Origin: Legionella quinlivanii
Lineage (GTDB): Bacteria; Pseudomonadota; Gammaproteobacteria; Legionellales; Legionellaceae
DNA length: 64,000 nucleotides
Assembly: GCF_900461555.1 (NCBI RefSeq)
Contig: NZ_UGOX01000001.1
Coordinates: forward strand, 1,501,501 to 1,565,500
Reading direction: 5' to 3'
The notes under the pieces were generated by a model, which saw only the letters and a program-made list of their open reading frames with translations, did no database searches and was not told the origin of the DNA. The translations under genes were made by a program, and so were the position numbers. This document shows positions 1-8,364 of this stretch, piece after piece. Every line of letters begins with the position of its first letter. Position 1 is the stretch's first letter.

Positions 1-917
1 ATAATCTGAATGATTATTACGATGTCCGCCTCAAATTGGCCCGACTGGAGCTTTTGCAAAAATATCCCCGCTTCAGTTTCCATAAAGAAGACCTCCGTGA
101 TGCGGGTGCTGTGGAACGGGTATTTAAAATGAGTCAGCCGCAAAGGGTAGTCAACCTTGCGGCACAGGCAGGAGTACGTTATTCACTGACCAATCCTCTT
201 CTCTACGCGCAATCGAATATGATTGGATTTACCAATATTATCGAAGCATGCCGGCAGGGGGCTGTGGAGCATCTGGTGTATGCCTCAACGAGTTCAGTGT
301 ATGGGGCAAATTTGTCGCAACCCTATAATGAAGAGGATTCTGCCAATCATCCTTTGACCATCTATGCAGCCAGTAAAAAAGCCAATGAGTTAATAGCCCA
401 TTCCTATTCGCATTTATTTAATTTGCCGACCACCGGTTTACGGTTTTTCACCGTATACGGGCCCTGGGGAAGACCCGATATGGCTTTTTTCTCATTTACT
501 CGTGATATTCTCGCCGGCAAAGCGATAAATATCTACAATAATGGCCAATTACAGCGTGATTTTACCTATATTGACGACATTATAGAGGGTGTATCCCGAG
601 CTGTTGATCATGTGGCCAGGCCCAATCCCGAATGGTCTGGCCTTTCCCCTGATCCGTCAAGCAGTGCGGCCCCGTACAGAATTTATAATATTGGCTGCGG
701 TAATCCAGTCAATTTGATGGATTATGTGGAAGCACTGGAAGTTGCTTTACAGAAAAAAGCGATTAAAAATTTTCTGCCTATGCAACCAGGTGATGTCGTT
801 TCCACTAATGCAGACACCACCCGCCTGGAATCCGAGCTGGCTTATAAACCCTCCATCAATTATCAGGAGGGGATCCGCCGATTCGTTGACTGGTATTTAC
901 ATTTCTATCAGGGTTAA
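1..917 (+). CDS. UDP-glucuronate 4-epimerase-like NAD-dependent sugar epimerase (5' end outside window)
   Basis: Cytoplasmic short-chain dehydrogenase/reductase that would interconvert nucleotide sugars (probably UDP-glucuronate and UDP-galacturonate) for LPS or capsule. The reading frame is open to the window edge: the bases before the first possible start translate as NLNDYYDVRLKLARL, the usual segment just after the N-terminal Rossmann glycine motif, so roughly 30-40 residues are missing. Visible motifs are the SDR serine region ASTSSVYG, the catalytic YxxxK as YAASKK, the substrate loop FFTVYGPWGRPDMA and RDFTYIDDI. The family match is clear; the exact substrate is inferred from the GPWGRPDMA and NDYYD signatures. 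Its last 62 bases overlap the convergent acyltransferase gene. Confidence 0.85.
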   Translation, partial: NLNDYYDVRLKLARLELLQKYPRFSFHKEDLRDAGAVERVFKMSQPQRVVNLAAQAGVRYSLTNPLLYAQSNMIGFTNIIEACRQGAVEHLVYASTSSVYGANLSQPYNEEDSANHPLTIYAASKKANELIAHSYSHLFNLPTTGLRFFTVYGPWGRPDMAFFSFTRDILAGKAINIYNNGQLQRDFTYIDDIIEGVSRAVDHVARPNPEWSGLSPDPSSSAAPYRIYNIGCGNPVNLMDYVEALEVALQKKAIKNFLPMQPGDVVSTNADTTRLESELAYKPSINYQEGIRRFVDWYLHFYQG

Positions 918-1851
918 TCCTGACGGCCTGAACATGGGCGGCAGCAGTCTCCTGAGTTGCCCATTGCGTTTTTATATTCTCTATAAGCTGATCTTTAATA
1001 TGCCATTGCTGGTTAATCCAGGTTTTAAACTCATCCTGCAAAGATGACTTAGTCAAGTCATTATTAATAAATTGTTCTGGAATCTCAATTTCCCGCAGAT
1101 GAACACGGATTTTACTAATTCTACCGCATAAAAAATCCCAGAGAGAATGCTTTTCTTCGGCATATACGATTGTTAAATCCAGTAATTTATGAATCTCTGA
1201 GCCCATAGAACTGATTACAAAACTGACTCCTCCTGCACGGGGACGAAGTAGATGACGGTATTCAGATCCTTGCAATGTTTTTTTAGACAGGTTAAAGCGC
1301 GTACCTTCGACAAAGTTGGCAATAGTCACCGGTTGACCCTTGAAGGAATGGATTGCCTTTCTGGTAGCCTCCAGATCTTTCCCTTGTTTGTGAGGATTCT
1401 TAGCGAGATATGTCTTGCTGTATCGTTTCATAAACGGACAGCCCATTGCCCACCAGGCGAAGCCCAAAAGGGGAACCCACTTCAATTGATCTTTAATAAA
1501 AAACTTAATGACAGGAATTCTTCGGTTAAACAGCCTGTGCATGAGTACGATATCAAGCCAGCTTTGATGATTGGCAATCAGTAGATAGGATTGCTGTCTA
1601 TCCAGCTCCTTTAAACCAGTCGCCTCCCATTCATGGGGAATGAGATGACTAATGTAAGCATTATTGAGATCGCACCAGTACATCACAAAGCCATCAATAC
1701 GCTGACCACAGTAGAGTCTCCAGCGGTGATTAGGAATGAGTTTCAACAGGCCGAAAATGAATATCGGCATAAAACAGATACAGGTCGATAATATAAGAGT
1801 AAAAACTGCGAGCGACGCTCGCAAGGGATTAGACCTCGGATTTATTTTCAT
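856..1851 (-). CDS. 1-acyl-glycerol-3-phosphate acyltransferase-family protein (PlsC/YihG-like)
   Basis: Membrane-associated acyltransferase of the PlsC fold, likely transferring an acyl chain to a lysophospholipid or related acceptor. The N-terminus carries a hydrophobic segment (about residues 12-36); the catalytic HX4D motif is NHQSWLD and the substrate-binding block is FVEGTRF, both typical of the YihG branch. The ATG at 1851 is chosen because GGA lies 8-10 bases upstream; the TTG six bases earlier would sit on that Shine-Dalgarno sequence. It starts 12 bases after the cystathionine synthase stop, so the two are probably cotranscribed. The C-terminal 20 residues are encoded opposite the end of the epimerase gene. 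Family assignment is firm, substrate unknown. Confidence 0.85.
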   Translation of the reverse strand: MKINPRSNPLRASLAVFTLILSTCICFMPIFIFGLLKLIPNHRWRLYCGQRIDGFVMYWCDLNNAYISHLIPHEWEATGLKELDRQQSYLLIANHQSWLDIVLMHRLFNRRIPVIKFFIKDQLKWVPLLGFAWWAMGCPFMKRYSKTYLAKNPHKQGKDLEATRKAIHSFKGQPVTIANFVEGTRFNLSKKTLQGSEYRHLLRPRAGGVSFVISSMGSEIHKLLDLTIVYAEEKHSLWDFLCGRISKIRVHLREIEIPEQFINNDLTKSSLQDEFKTWINQQWHIKDQLIENIKTQWATQETAAAHVQAVRINPDRNVNTSQRIGGSPPDN

Positions 1852-1863
1852 AATCAATTTCCA

Positions 1864-3015
1864 TTAATCCAGTGCATAGGCAAGATCTGCGACCAGATCA
1901 TCGATATGCTCAACCCCCACCGAGAGACGAACAAAGCCATCGACAATTCCGAGTTGCTGACGTGTTTCATAGGGTATAGATGCATGCGTCATGATTGCGG
2001 GATGTTCAATCAGACTTTCAACCCCTCCAAGACTTTCGGCCAATGTAAAAAGCTCACAGCGTGAAAGAAATCGGGTAGCGTAATCGAGATCCCCTTTGAG
2101 TACAATCGAGATCATGCCTCCAAAATCCTGCATTTGCTCCTTGGCCAGTCTATGTTGCGGGTGACTTTCGAGCCCGGGAAAAATGACTTTCTCGACCTTG
2201 GGATGCTTTTCAAGCCATTGCGCCAGAAATCGCGCATTCTCACAGTGACGTTCCATACGTAAGGGCAGAGTTTTAAGGCTTCGTAAAACCATAAAACTAT
2301 CAAAGGGGCTGGCAATTCCTCCACAGGAGTTTTGCAAAAAGGCCATTTTCTCAATCAGATCGGGATTGTCGCCAACCACCACAACACCACTGACTATGTC
2401 TGAATGACCATTTAAATACTTGGTGGCTGAATGAATTACGATATCAAAACCGCATTCCAAAGGCCGCTGAATCCAGGGTGTCGCAAAGGTGTTATCGGCC
2501 ACCGCTATCAGCTGATGTTTTTTAGCCAGTGCTGCAATTTCACGAAGATTTGCCAGCATAAGCATGGGGTTTGAAGGTGTCTCCAGCCAAATCATCCGTG
2601 TTTCAGGCTTTATTGCAGCTTCAACTGCTGCGAGATTGGTCATGTCCACAAAAGAGAAGCTCAGATTTGAGGTTCTTGTTTTAACTTTGTCGAAGAGTCT
2701 GAAGGTGCCTCCATAAAGATCATTCATGGCAATCACATGATCGCCGCTATTCAGCATATCGACAATGGTGTTAATCGCAGCCATTCCTGAAGCGAAGGCA
2801 AAGCCTCTTTCACCCGATTCCAGGCTGGCGATACAGGCTTCATAGGCGGTGCGGGTCGGGTTGTGAGTTCTTGAATATTCATAGCCCTGATGAACCCCGG
2901 GTGCTGACTGTTTGTAGGTAGATGTGGTATAAATAGGCGTCATCACAGCACCGGTTGACGGATCAGGATGTTGGCCTGCATGAATTGCACGCGTATTAAA
3001 ATGTTTGCATTCCAT
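1864..3015 (-). CDS. metB: cystathionine gamma-synthase / beta-lyase family PLP enzyme
   Basis: PLP enzyme of the Cys/Met metabolism family acting in transsulfuration. It has 383 residues, the normal length. The PLP lysine lies in HSATKYLNGHSD; SRTHNPTR, FASGMAA and the serine-rich tail region around SLGGVESLIEHP are the other family signatures. The last of these is typical of gamma-synthases and gamma-lyases. Whether it makes cystathionine from an acylated homoserine and cysteine, or splits it, cannot be decided from sequence alone, so the symbol is tentative. It is transcribed away from the GGDEF-EAL gene and is followed 12 bases later by the acyltransferase gene. Confidence 0.85.
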   Translation of the reverse strand: MECKHFNTRAIHAGQHPDPSTGAVMTPIYTTSTYKQSAPGVHQGYEYSRTHNPTRTAYEACIASLESGERGFAFASGMAAINTIVDMLNSGDHVIAMNDLYGGTFRLFDKVKTRTSNLSFSFVDMTNLAAVEAAIKPETRMIWLETPSNPMLMLANLREIAALAKKHQLIAVADNTFATPWIQRPLECGFDIVIHSATKYLNGHSDIVSGVVVVGDNPDLIEKMAFLQNSCGGIASPFDSFMVLRSLKTLPLRMERHCENARFLAQWLEKHPKVEKVIFPGLESHPQHRLAKEQMQDFGGMISIVLKGDLDYATRFLSRCELFTLAESLGGVESLIEHPAIMTHASIPYETRQQLGIVDGFVRLSVGVEHIDDLVADLAYALD

Positions 3016-3158
3016 AATGAAATTCCTTCTGATCTGTTTGGTTATGCAAAATCTGCTAACCGTGTATATAATTTACTTAGAATGTGACAGGCTGCCTTTC
3101 TGAAATAGTCTCCGAAGAAAGACGCTAATTGGAAAAGAGTCATTTTAGTGAGGGATCC

Positions 3159-5462
3159 ATGCGCAGGCAAGAAATAGATTATCAAAAAGTTGCCTTAGCT
3201 GCAGAAAAAGTTAAGAAAAAGGGACGAGAGCCATCTCTGACCAATGTTTGCGAGGAACTAGGCATTCCCAGCCTAACGCCGAATCTATCTTCACTTTTAG
3301 AAAAGTGGTACCACAATCAACCTGAGTTTCAACGCTCCATTCAAGCCCCTTTATCTGATAATATCAAAATTACGACCCCATCTGATATTGTCGAAAAAAA
3401 CATTGAACTGGAAAAATCCCTTTCACTGCTGCGTGCGACGCTGGAGTGTACAGCAGATGGCATTATGATGGTGAATGGAAAGGGGCAGGTGGTCGACTGG
3501 AATCAGAAGTTTGTTGAGATGTGGCGAATTCCCTCTCATATGCTTGAGTCAGGTACTGAGAGCATTGGCTTTGAATATATTTTACAACAATTGAGTAACC
3601 CCGCATCGGTTATCGCTGATGTACAGTATTTATATGAAAATCCTGACTGGGAAGGGGAGCTGCCTGTCCTGCATTTCAAAGATGGGCGAATTTTTGAACG
3701 TTATACGCAGCCGCAACGGATAGGTTCCGAAATAGTGGGGCGTGTTTACAGTTTCCGCGATGTGACTCAGAAAAGAATGGCGGATGAAGAATTAAGGATC
3801 CGTGAGCGCGCTATAGAGGCCAGCACACATGGTGTTGCGATTATTGACATTACCAAACCCAATCAGCCGATCATTTATGTCAACAGAGCGTTTGAACGCA
3901 TTATGGGCTATTCAGAGAAACAGACTCTGGGTCAAAATCTCGCGCATCTTCAAGGCACTAAAACCGATCACGTCAATCAAAAACGAATTGAACTGGCTAT
4001 TCGTGAATTGCGCGAGGAAACCGTTGAGCTTGAAAGCTATCGCCGTGGAGGCGAGTTGTTCTGGTGTGAGCTTAGCGTGGCTCCCGTAAGCGATTCCTTT
4101 GGAAAGGTTCGGCATTATGTCTGTATTCTTAATGATATTACCCAACGCCGTGAAATGGAAAGGCAATTGGTACGGCAGGCGACCCATGACTCTCTGACCG
4201 AGCTGCCTAATCGGGTATTGCTTATGGACAGGGTCGAACAGGCTATATTGCAGGCTCGTAAAAAAAACAGCATCCTGGCTTTTCTCTTTTTAGACCTGGA
4301 TCGGTTTAAAATGACTAATGATACATTGGGACATAGTATTGGTGATAAGTTATTGCAGGCCGTATCCAATCGTCTGTTGATTGCAACGAATGATTTTGAC
4401 ACTGTAGCTCGCCTGGGAGGCGATGAATTTGTCATTCTGCTGCAAGATATAGCAAGTGAAACTCAAGCCCAGCAGATGGCGCAGGAATTGCTGCACATGA
4501 TTGAAAAGCCTTTTCAGGTGGATCAGCACAGTCTTAAAATCACCGGCAGTATTGGTATCAGCTTTTATCCTAAAGATGGACTTGATTATGAGTCGTTAAT
4601 GAAAAATGCTGACTTATCCATGTACCATGCTAAAGACAGCGGCAGAAACAGTTTCCGCATTTTTGAGCCGGAGATGAATCGGCGGGTTATTAACCGCATG
4701 CAGCTCGATAATGCATTGCGCGATGCCCTGAAACGAGGTGAATTCAATTTGATGTATCAGCCGCTGATTGATCTAAGGACTCAGAAAACTGTCGGTGTCG
4801 AGGCCCTGATTCGCTGGAACAGTCATTTATTAGGCGCAGTTTCTCCTATCGATTTTATAGGCATGGCCGAGGAGAATGGCCTCATCATTGATATTGGTAA
4901 ATGGGTATTGGAAGAAGCCTGTACCCAAATAAAAAAATGGCATGCACAAGGCTATGACATCAGCGTGGCTGTTAATATCTCAGGAAGGCAATTTCGCCAG
5001 ACCCGCTTACCTGAAACAATTGCCGAAATCCTCGCTAAAACTCAGTTGTCCGCGAAATATCTTGAGCTTGAGCTGACAGAAAGCCTATTGGTTGATGATG
5101 TGGAGCATGCAGTCGAAACTATGTATCAGTTGAAAGATATGGGTGCGAAATTAGTTATTGATGATTTTGGTACAGGGTATTCCAGCTTGTCTTATCTCAA
5201 GCAGTTCCCTGTTGATAAACTAAAGATAGATCGTTCGTTCATTAGTGAACTGGTAAATGATCAAAATGATGCGGCAATCGCCAGAGCAATTATTAATCTG
5301 GGACATAGCTTAAATCTTGAAGTGCTGGCTGAGGTTGTTGAAACCGATTTACAGAAAAATTTTATTATTAAGCATGGCTGCGATTATGCCCAGGGCTATT
5401 TATTCAAACCACCACAGAAACCTGAAGATCTACGCGAATTTTTCGATTCGTTCAAGGGTTGA
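3159..5462 (+). CDS. PAS-PAS-GGDEF-EAL cyclic-di-GMP protein with KfrA-like N-terminus
   Basis: Likely a dual diguanylate cyclase/phosphodiesterase with 767 residues. Order: an N-terminal block of about 60 residues resembling the KfrA DNA-binding domain (AAEKVKKKGREPSLTNVCEE...LSSLLEKWY), a short coil, PAS 1 (TADGIMMVNGKGQVVDWNQ), PAS 2 with PAC (GVAIIDITKPNQPIIYVN), GGDEF with an intact RLGGDEF signature, and EAL with intact GVEALIRW and DDFGTGYSSL. Both output domains therefore keep their catalytic signatures. No transmembrane segment is seen, so it should be soluble. The ATG at 3159 follows GTGAGGGATCC; an upstream TTG at 3129 has no good Shine-Dalgarno sequence. It is divergent from the metB-like gene. 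The role of the N-terminal domain is inference. Confidence 0.9.
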   Translation: MRRQEIDYQKVALAAEKVKKKGREPSLTNVCEELGIPSLTPNLSSLLEKWYHNQPEFQRSIQAPLSDNIKITTPSDIVEKNIELEKSLSLLRATLECTADGIMMVNGKGQVVDWNQKFVEMWRIPSHMLESGTESIGFEYILQQLSNPASVIADVQYLYENPDWEGELPVLHFKDGRIFERYTQPQRIGSEIVGRVYSFRDVTQKRMADEELRIRERAIEASTHGVAIIDITKPNQPIIYVNRAFERIMGYSEKQTLGQNLAHLQGTKTDHVNQKRIELAIRELREETVELESYRRGGELFWCELSVAPVSDSFGKVRHYVCILNDITQRREMERQLVRQATHDSLTELPNRVLLMDRVEQAILQARKKNSILAFLFLDLDRFKMTNDTLGHSIGDKLLQAVSNRLLIATNDFDTVARLGGDEFVILLQDIASETQAQQMAQELLHMIEKPFQVDQHSLKITGSIGISFYPKDGLDYESLMKNADLSMYHAKDSGRNSFRIFEPEMNRRVINRMQLDNALRDALKRGEFNLMYQPLIDLRTQKTVGVEALIRWNSHLLGAVSPIDFIGMAEENGLIIDIGKWVLEEACTQIKKWHAQGYDISVAVNISGRQFRQTRLPETIAEILAKTQLSAKYLELELTESLLVDDVEHAVETMYQLKDMGAKLVIDDFGTGYSSLSYLKQFPVDKLKIDRSFISELVNDQNDAAIARAIINLGHSLNLEVLAEVVETDLQKNFIIKHGCDYAQGYLFKPPQKPEDLREFFDSFKG

Positions 5463-5821
5463 TTTACCTGACCCAGCTGCGTTCGCGCCATCCCCTCACA
5501 CTCCTACGTTCCACTGTTTCTCTATGAGTTTTCTGGTTCCCTCGGACAAGCCGAGGGACGTAGAAGCCAGGGGCAGACTGTATTTTTCCTCACAGCCCTA
5601 CGTTCCCCGCTTTATGCGGGGAATCCAGCACCCCTCTGGCCCCCCAACCAGGTGGGAACGTAATCTGGTATATCTTTTGCAGAGACAAATTTATTAGCCC
5701 TGGATAACCCCCGGGCTCAAAATTGTATTGTCTTCAATAGAGGATGGAATTGCTATTGATAGAGGTTTCCTGGATGTAGAGGTATGGATCAATGTCACTG
5801 GCGCTGTTCAGGAGATTAGTT
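5463..5821. repeat. intergenic region with two palindromic repeat elements
   Basis: A 359-base gap without a credible gene. It holds two copies of the window's palindromic repeat. One has arms TCCCTCGG (5538-5545) and CCGAGGGA (5551-5558) around the loop ACAAG, followed by CGTAG. The other has arms TTCCCCGC (5603-5610) and GCGGGGAA (5615-5622) around TTTAT, flanked by CCTACG and TCCAG. A third fragment, CTCCTACGTTCCA, is at 5501. The last 100 bases before kmo should contain its promoter but no convincing -35/-10 pair was found. Confidence 0.8.
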
Positions 5822-7177
5822 ATGAAAAAAATAAGTATAATCGGGTCTGGCCTGGTAGGTACTCTGTTATCGATTTATCTGGCAAGGCGAGGATATGAGG
5901 TTCATGTGTATGAGGCTCGGTCTGACCCCAGAATTGCCATAGCAGATAAGGGGCGCTCAATCAATCTGGCGATGTCTTGCCGTGGACTTACCGGTTTAAC
6001 GGAGGTGGGTTTATATAATACAGTCAAAAAGTTGCTGGTTCCAATGCGTGCTCGAGCTATTCATGAGCAAAATGGTGATATTAAATATCAATCCTTTGGC
6101 CGTCATCGGGATGAATATATTAATGCCGTGCAACGTAACGAGCTCAATAATTTGTTGCTGGATGAAGCGTCCAGGCATCCGCAGATTCATCAATATTTCG
6201 ATATTAAAATTATCGATTTGGATCTGGATAAGAAAATTCTATATTTTCAACATCAGGGAGGCGAGACTGAGCCGCATCCATATGAGTTATTAATTGGTGC
6301 AGATGGGGCCGCTTCATTTGTCCGGCAAACAATGGCTGAACAAAATAAGATAAGCGCAACGCGAAGTTTCCTGCCCTATGGTTATAAAGAGCTATCGCTT
6401 AGTAATCAAAGCAGCCAGCAGTTTGCGCCTGAGCATCTGCATCTCTGGCCCAGAGACTCTTACTTGCTTCTGGGCAATCCCAACACAGATGATTCCATTA
6501 CAGGTTCCTTATTCTTACCACAGCAAGGAAAAAACAGCTTCAGCGAGCTGGATAATGAGTTGAAAGTTAATCAATTTTTTAAATCTGCGTTTCCTGATGC
6601 CTTCACCTCGATGCCGGATCTGATTGAAGAATTTTTTGGTCATCCAACCGGTAATATGAGCACTATAAAATGTGAGCCCTGGCATTATCAGGATCATTGT
6701 CTGTTAATTGGCGACGCGGCTCATGGGATTGTTCCTTTCTTTGGTCAGGGTATGAACTGCGGCTTTGAGGATTGCAGGATCCTTGACCATCTGCTCAATC
6801 AATACCAGGATGACTGGTCGAAAGTGATGCCCGCTTTTTTTAAAACACGCAAGCCGAATACCGATGCGGTATCTATGATGTCGATGGATAACTATCATGA
6901 AATACAAACTGATATTCGTGATGAGCATTTTAACTTGAAAAAAAGGCTTGAGCAGGAACTTATGCATCATTATCCCGATGTATATATTTCCAAGCATGTT
7001 CTGGTGATGTTCACCAATACGCCCTACGCACAAGCGCATGCTATAGGCGTGTTGCAAAAAGAGCTGTTAGACGAAATATGCGCAAATACCAAGGAGATTA
7101 ACAGTATTAAGTGGAATGAAATAAATCAACTGATGGAACAGTATGACAAAAAATTGGCGAACTTGCGGTTAATATAA
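5822..7177 (+). CDS. kmo: kynurenine 3-monooxygenase (FAD-dependent)
   Basis: Flavoprotein hydroxylase that converts kynurenine to 3-hydroxykynurenine in tryptophan degradation. It has 451 residues, normal for the family. Seen: N-terminal FAD dinucleotide motif GSGLVGTLLSIYLARRG, KGRSINLAMSCRGL, the GADGAASFVR motif, the substrate-side FLPYGYKEL, and the second FAD motif LIGDAAHGIVPFFGQGMNCGFEDC, which is diagnostic for KMO. The C-terminus is hydrophilic enough to be soluble, unlike the membrane-anchored eukaryotic enzyme. The start at 5822 follows AGGAG by about eight bases; an in-frame ATG at 5792 is less likely. No other kynurenine-pathway gene is adjacent, so the fate of the product is not shown here. 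Confidence 0.92.
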   Translation: MKKISIIGSGLVGTLLSIYLARRGYEVHVYEARSDPRIAIADKGRSINLAMSCRGLTGLTEVGLYNTVKKLLVPMRARAIHEQNGDIKYQSFGRHRDEYINAVQRNELNNLLLDEASRHPQIHQYFDIKIIDLDLDKKILYFQHQGGETEPHPYELLIGADGAASFVRQTMAEQNKISATRSFLPYGYKELSLSNQSSQQFAPEHLHLWPRDSYLLLGNPNTDDSITGSLFLPQQGKNSFSELDNELKVNQFFKSAFPDAFTSMPDLIEEFFGHPTGNMSTIKCEPWHYQDHCLLIGDAAHGIVPFFGQGMNCGFEDCRILDHLLNQYQDDWSKVMPAFFKTRKPNTDAVSMMSMDNYHEIQTDIRDEHFNLKKRLEQELMHHYPDVYISKHVLVMFTNTPYAQAHAIGVLQKELLDEICANTKEINSIKWNEINQLMEQYDKKLANLRLI

Positions 7178-7225
7178 AAAAAGTCAGAAAAAAGAGGGTC
7201 CAAAAAGTCAAGAATTCGTCACAAA

Positions 7226-7276
7226 GGATGTAGTCGAGGACATTTTTCTGTCGCTTCTCGAGGCTTGGCTACGTCC
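7226..7276. repeat. imperfect inverted repeat downstream of kmo
   Basis: Outer arms GGATGTAG (7226-7233) and CTACGTCC (7269-7276) enclose TCGAG (7234-7238) and CTCGA (7257-7261). The CTACGTCC edge is the same as in the palindromic repeats elsewhere in the window, so this is probably a decayed member of that family. It may also act as a weak transcription stop after kmo, although there is no clear T tract. Confidence 0.5.
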
Positions 7277-7413
7277 TAAATTAGCTATATAAACGAATAT
7301 TAAGCGTAGGATTTCTTTTCACTTTAATTCATATTATGTCGTAACTAATTGATTAATAATGACAAATTAAATAAACCATATCTGTGCTGACAATATGTTC
7401 AATTTGTTAAAAT

Positions 7414-7430
7414 TTGGCACGATGCCTGCA
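7414..7430 (+). promoter_or_regulatory. sigma-54 (RpoN) promoter of the diiron-protein gene
   Basis: The sequence TTGGCACGATGCCTGCA fits the -24/-12 consensus YTGGCACGNNNNTTGCW with only one mismatch outside the invariant dinucleotides. GG (7416-7417) and GC (7428-7429) are separated by exactly ten bases. Transcription would start near 7441, leaving a leader of about 34 bases with GGAGG before the ATG at 7475. An enhancer-binding activator of the NtrC class would be needed; candidate upstream sites were not identified. Confidence 0.85.
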
Positions 7431-7474
7431 AAGTAACAAATGTCCAACAAAATTTTAATGCCTCGGAGGCAGCC

Positions 7475-8230
7475 ATGAAAACTATTCAAGCTTATATTGA
7501 TTCTAAACAACAAGAATTTATGAATCATCCATTTTTTGAAGTCCTGGAAAAATTAGAAAGTTTAGAGGAAATCAGCTATTTCGTGCCTGAACTGACTTTC
7601 TGGGCTATGACATTCCAGGACATACTGAGACTAAACGAAGAACGAGTTCAAGATCCTTATTTAAGAAAGATTGCTCGTCACCACAGACTTGAAGATGCCG
7701 GCCATGAAAAATGGTTCCTGCATGACAAAAAATACATGGGTACTTTAAGCCATGATAAATACTGCAGTAAAGATGATGTGGCCTGGCTTTACAGCAAAGA
7801 AACTCAATTAACACGTGATGCAGCTTATTCCATCATGTCAGAGATATATAAAGCGGATGATGAGATTCTGAATATCGCCTTATTGCTTACTCTGGAATCA
7901 TCAGGACATGTATTCTTTGAGAAAGTTGTAAGACAAGTCAAGAAAGCAGGAGAGGACCATAATCTGAAATACTTTTCCAGCTCTCATCTTGAAGTTGAAA
8001 TGGCTCATGCGTTGTTTGAAGAGGAAATGGAAAAGAAACTGTTTGCGATTCAAATCCCTATCAACGTACGACGTGAAGCCTTGAAAATGATTGATCGATG
8101 CTACGACGCGTTCAACAAGATGTTCGATGGACTGATTATCGCTTGCAACAAACGTTTGGAACTTGCAAGACAAAGAAACCAGGAGAATGCCGCGAATGCA
8201 GTAGAATACGTCAGCGACCAAGCTGTATAA
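7475..8230 (+). CDS. haem-oxygenase-like (HDO/PqqC-like) iron-binding protein, function unknown
   Basis: A 251-residue, all-helical, soluble protein. The pattern resembles haem-oxygenase-like diiron oxidases and the CADD/PqqC fold. H70 or E73 and H77 lie in HHRLEDAGHEKW, E141 in TLESSGHVFFE, and an H-x3-E-x2-H set (H171, E175, H178) in SSHLEVEMAH. These would be the metal ligands; the assignment of the first acidic ligand is uncertain. The substrate cannot be read from sequence. The gene stands alone, between a sigma-54 promoter and a strong terminator, so it is a monocistronic RpoN-dependent unit. The GGAGG Shine-Dalgarno sequence lies 6 bases before the ATG. Confidence 0.75.
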   Translation: MKTIQAYIDSKQQEFMNHPFFEVLEKLESLEEISYFVPELTFWAMTFQDILRLNEERVQDPYLRKIARHHRLEDAGHEKWFLHDKKYMGTLSHDKYCSKDDVAWLYSKETQLTRDAAYSIMSEIYKADDEILNIALLLTLESSGHVFFEKVVRQVKKAGEDHNLKYFSSSHLEVEMAHALFEEEMEKKLFAIQIPINVRREALKMIDRCYDAFNKMFDGLIIACNKRLELARQRNQENAANAVEYVSDQAV

Positions 8231-8238
8231 AAGAGTTT

Positions 8239-8281
8239 GGACAAGGGGGTGCTCAGCGATGGGCGCCTCCTTGTCCTTTTT
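8239..8281 (+). terminator. rho-independent terminator
   Basis: Stem GGACAAGG (8239-8246) pairs with CCTTGTCC (8269-8276), is extended inward by GG/CC pairs, and is followed by a run of five T (8277-8281). It sits 8 bases after the stop of the diiron-protein gene and closes that single-gene unit. Confidence 0.9.
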
Positions 8282-8364
8282 ATATATCCAAACATAATTC
8301 ACTGCTTGTGGATTAATTATTGCATATAATTGAAGTTAACCGGGTAGACAAAGGAAGCAGAATC

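Noticed and set aside
724-1047. A 107-codon frame across the end of the epimerase gene
   Set aside because: It is a shadow of the epimerase and acyltransferase frames, both of which have strong family motifs.
5317-5697. A 126-codon frame overlapping the end of the GGDEF-EAL gene
   Set aside because: It is a different frame of a clear EAL domain and then of repeats; no independent coding support.
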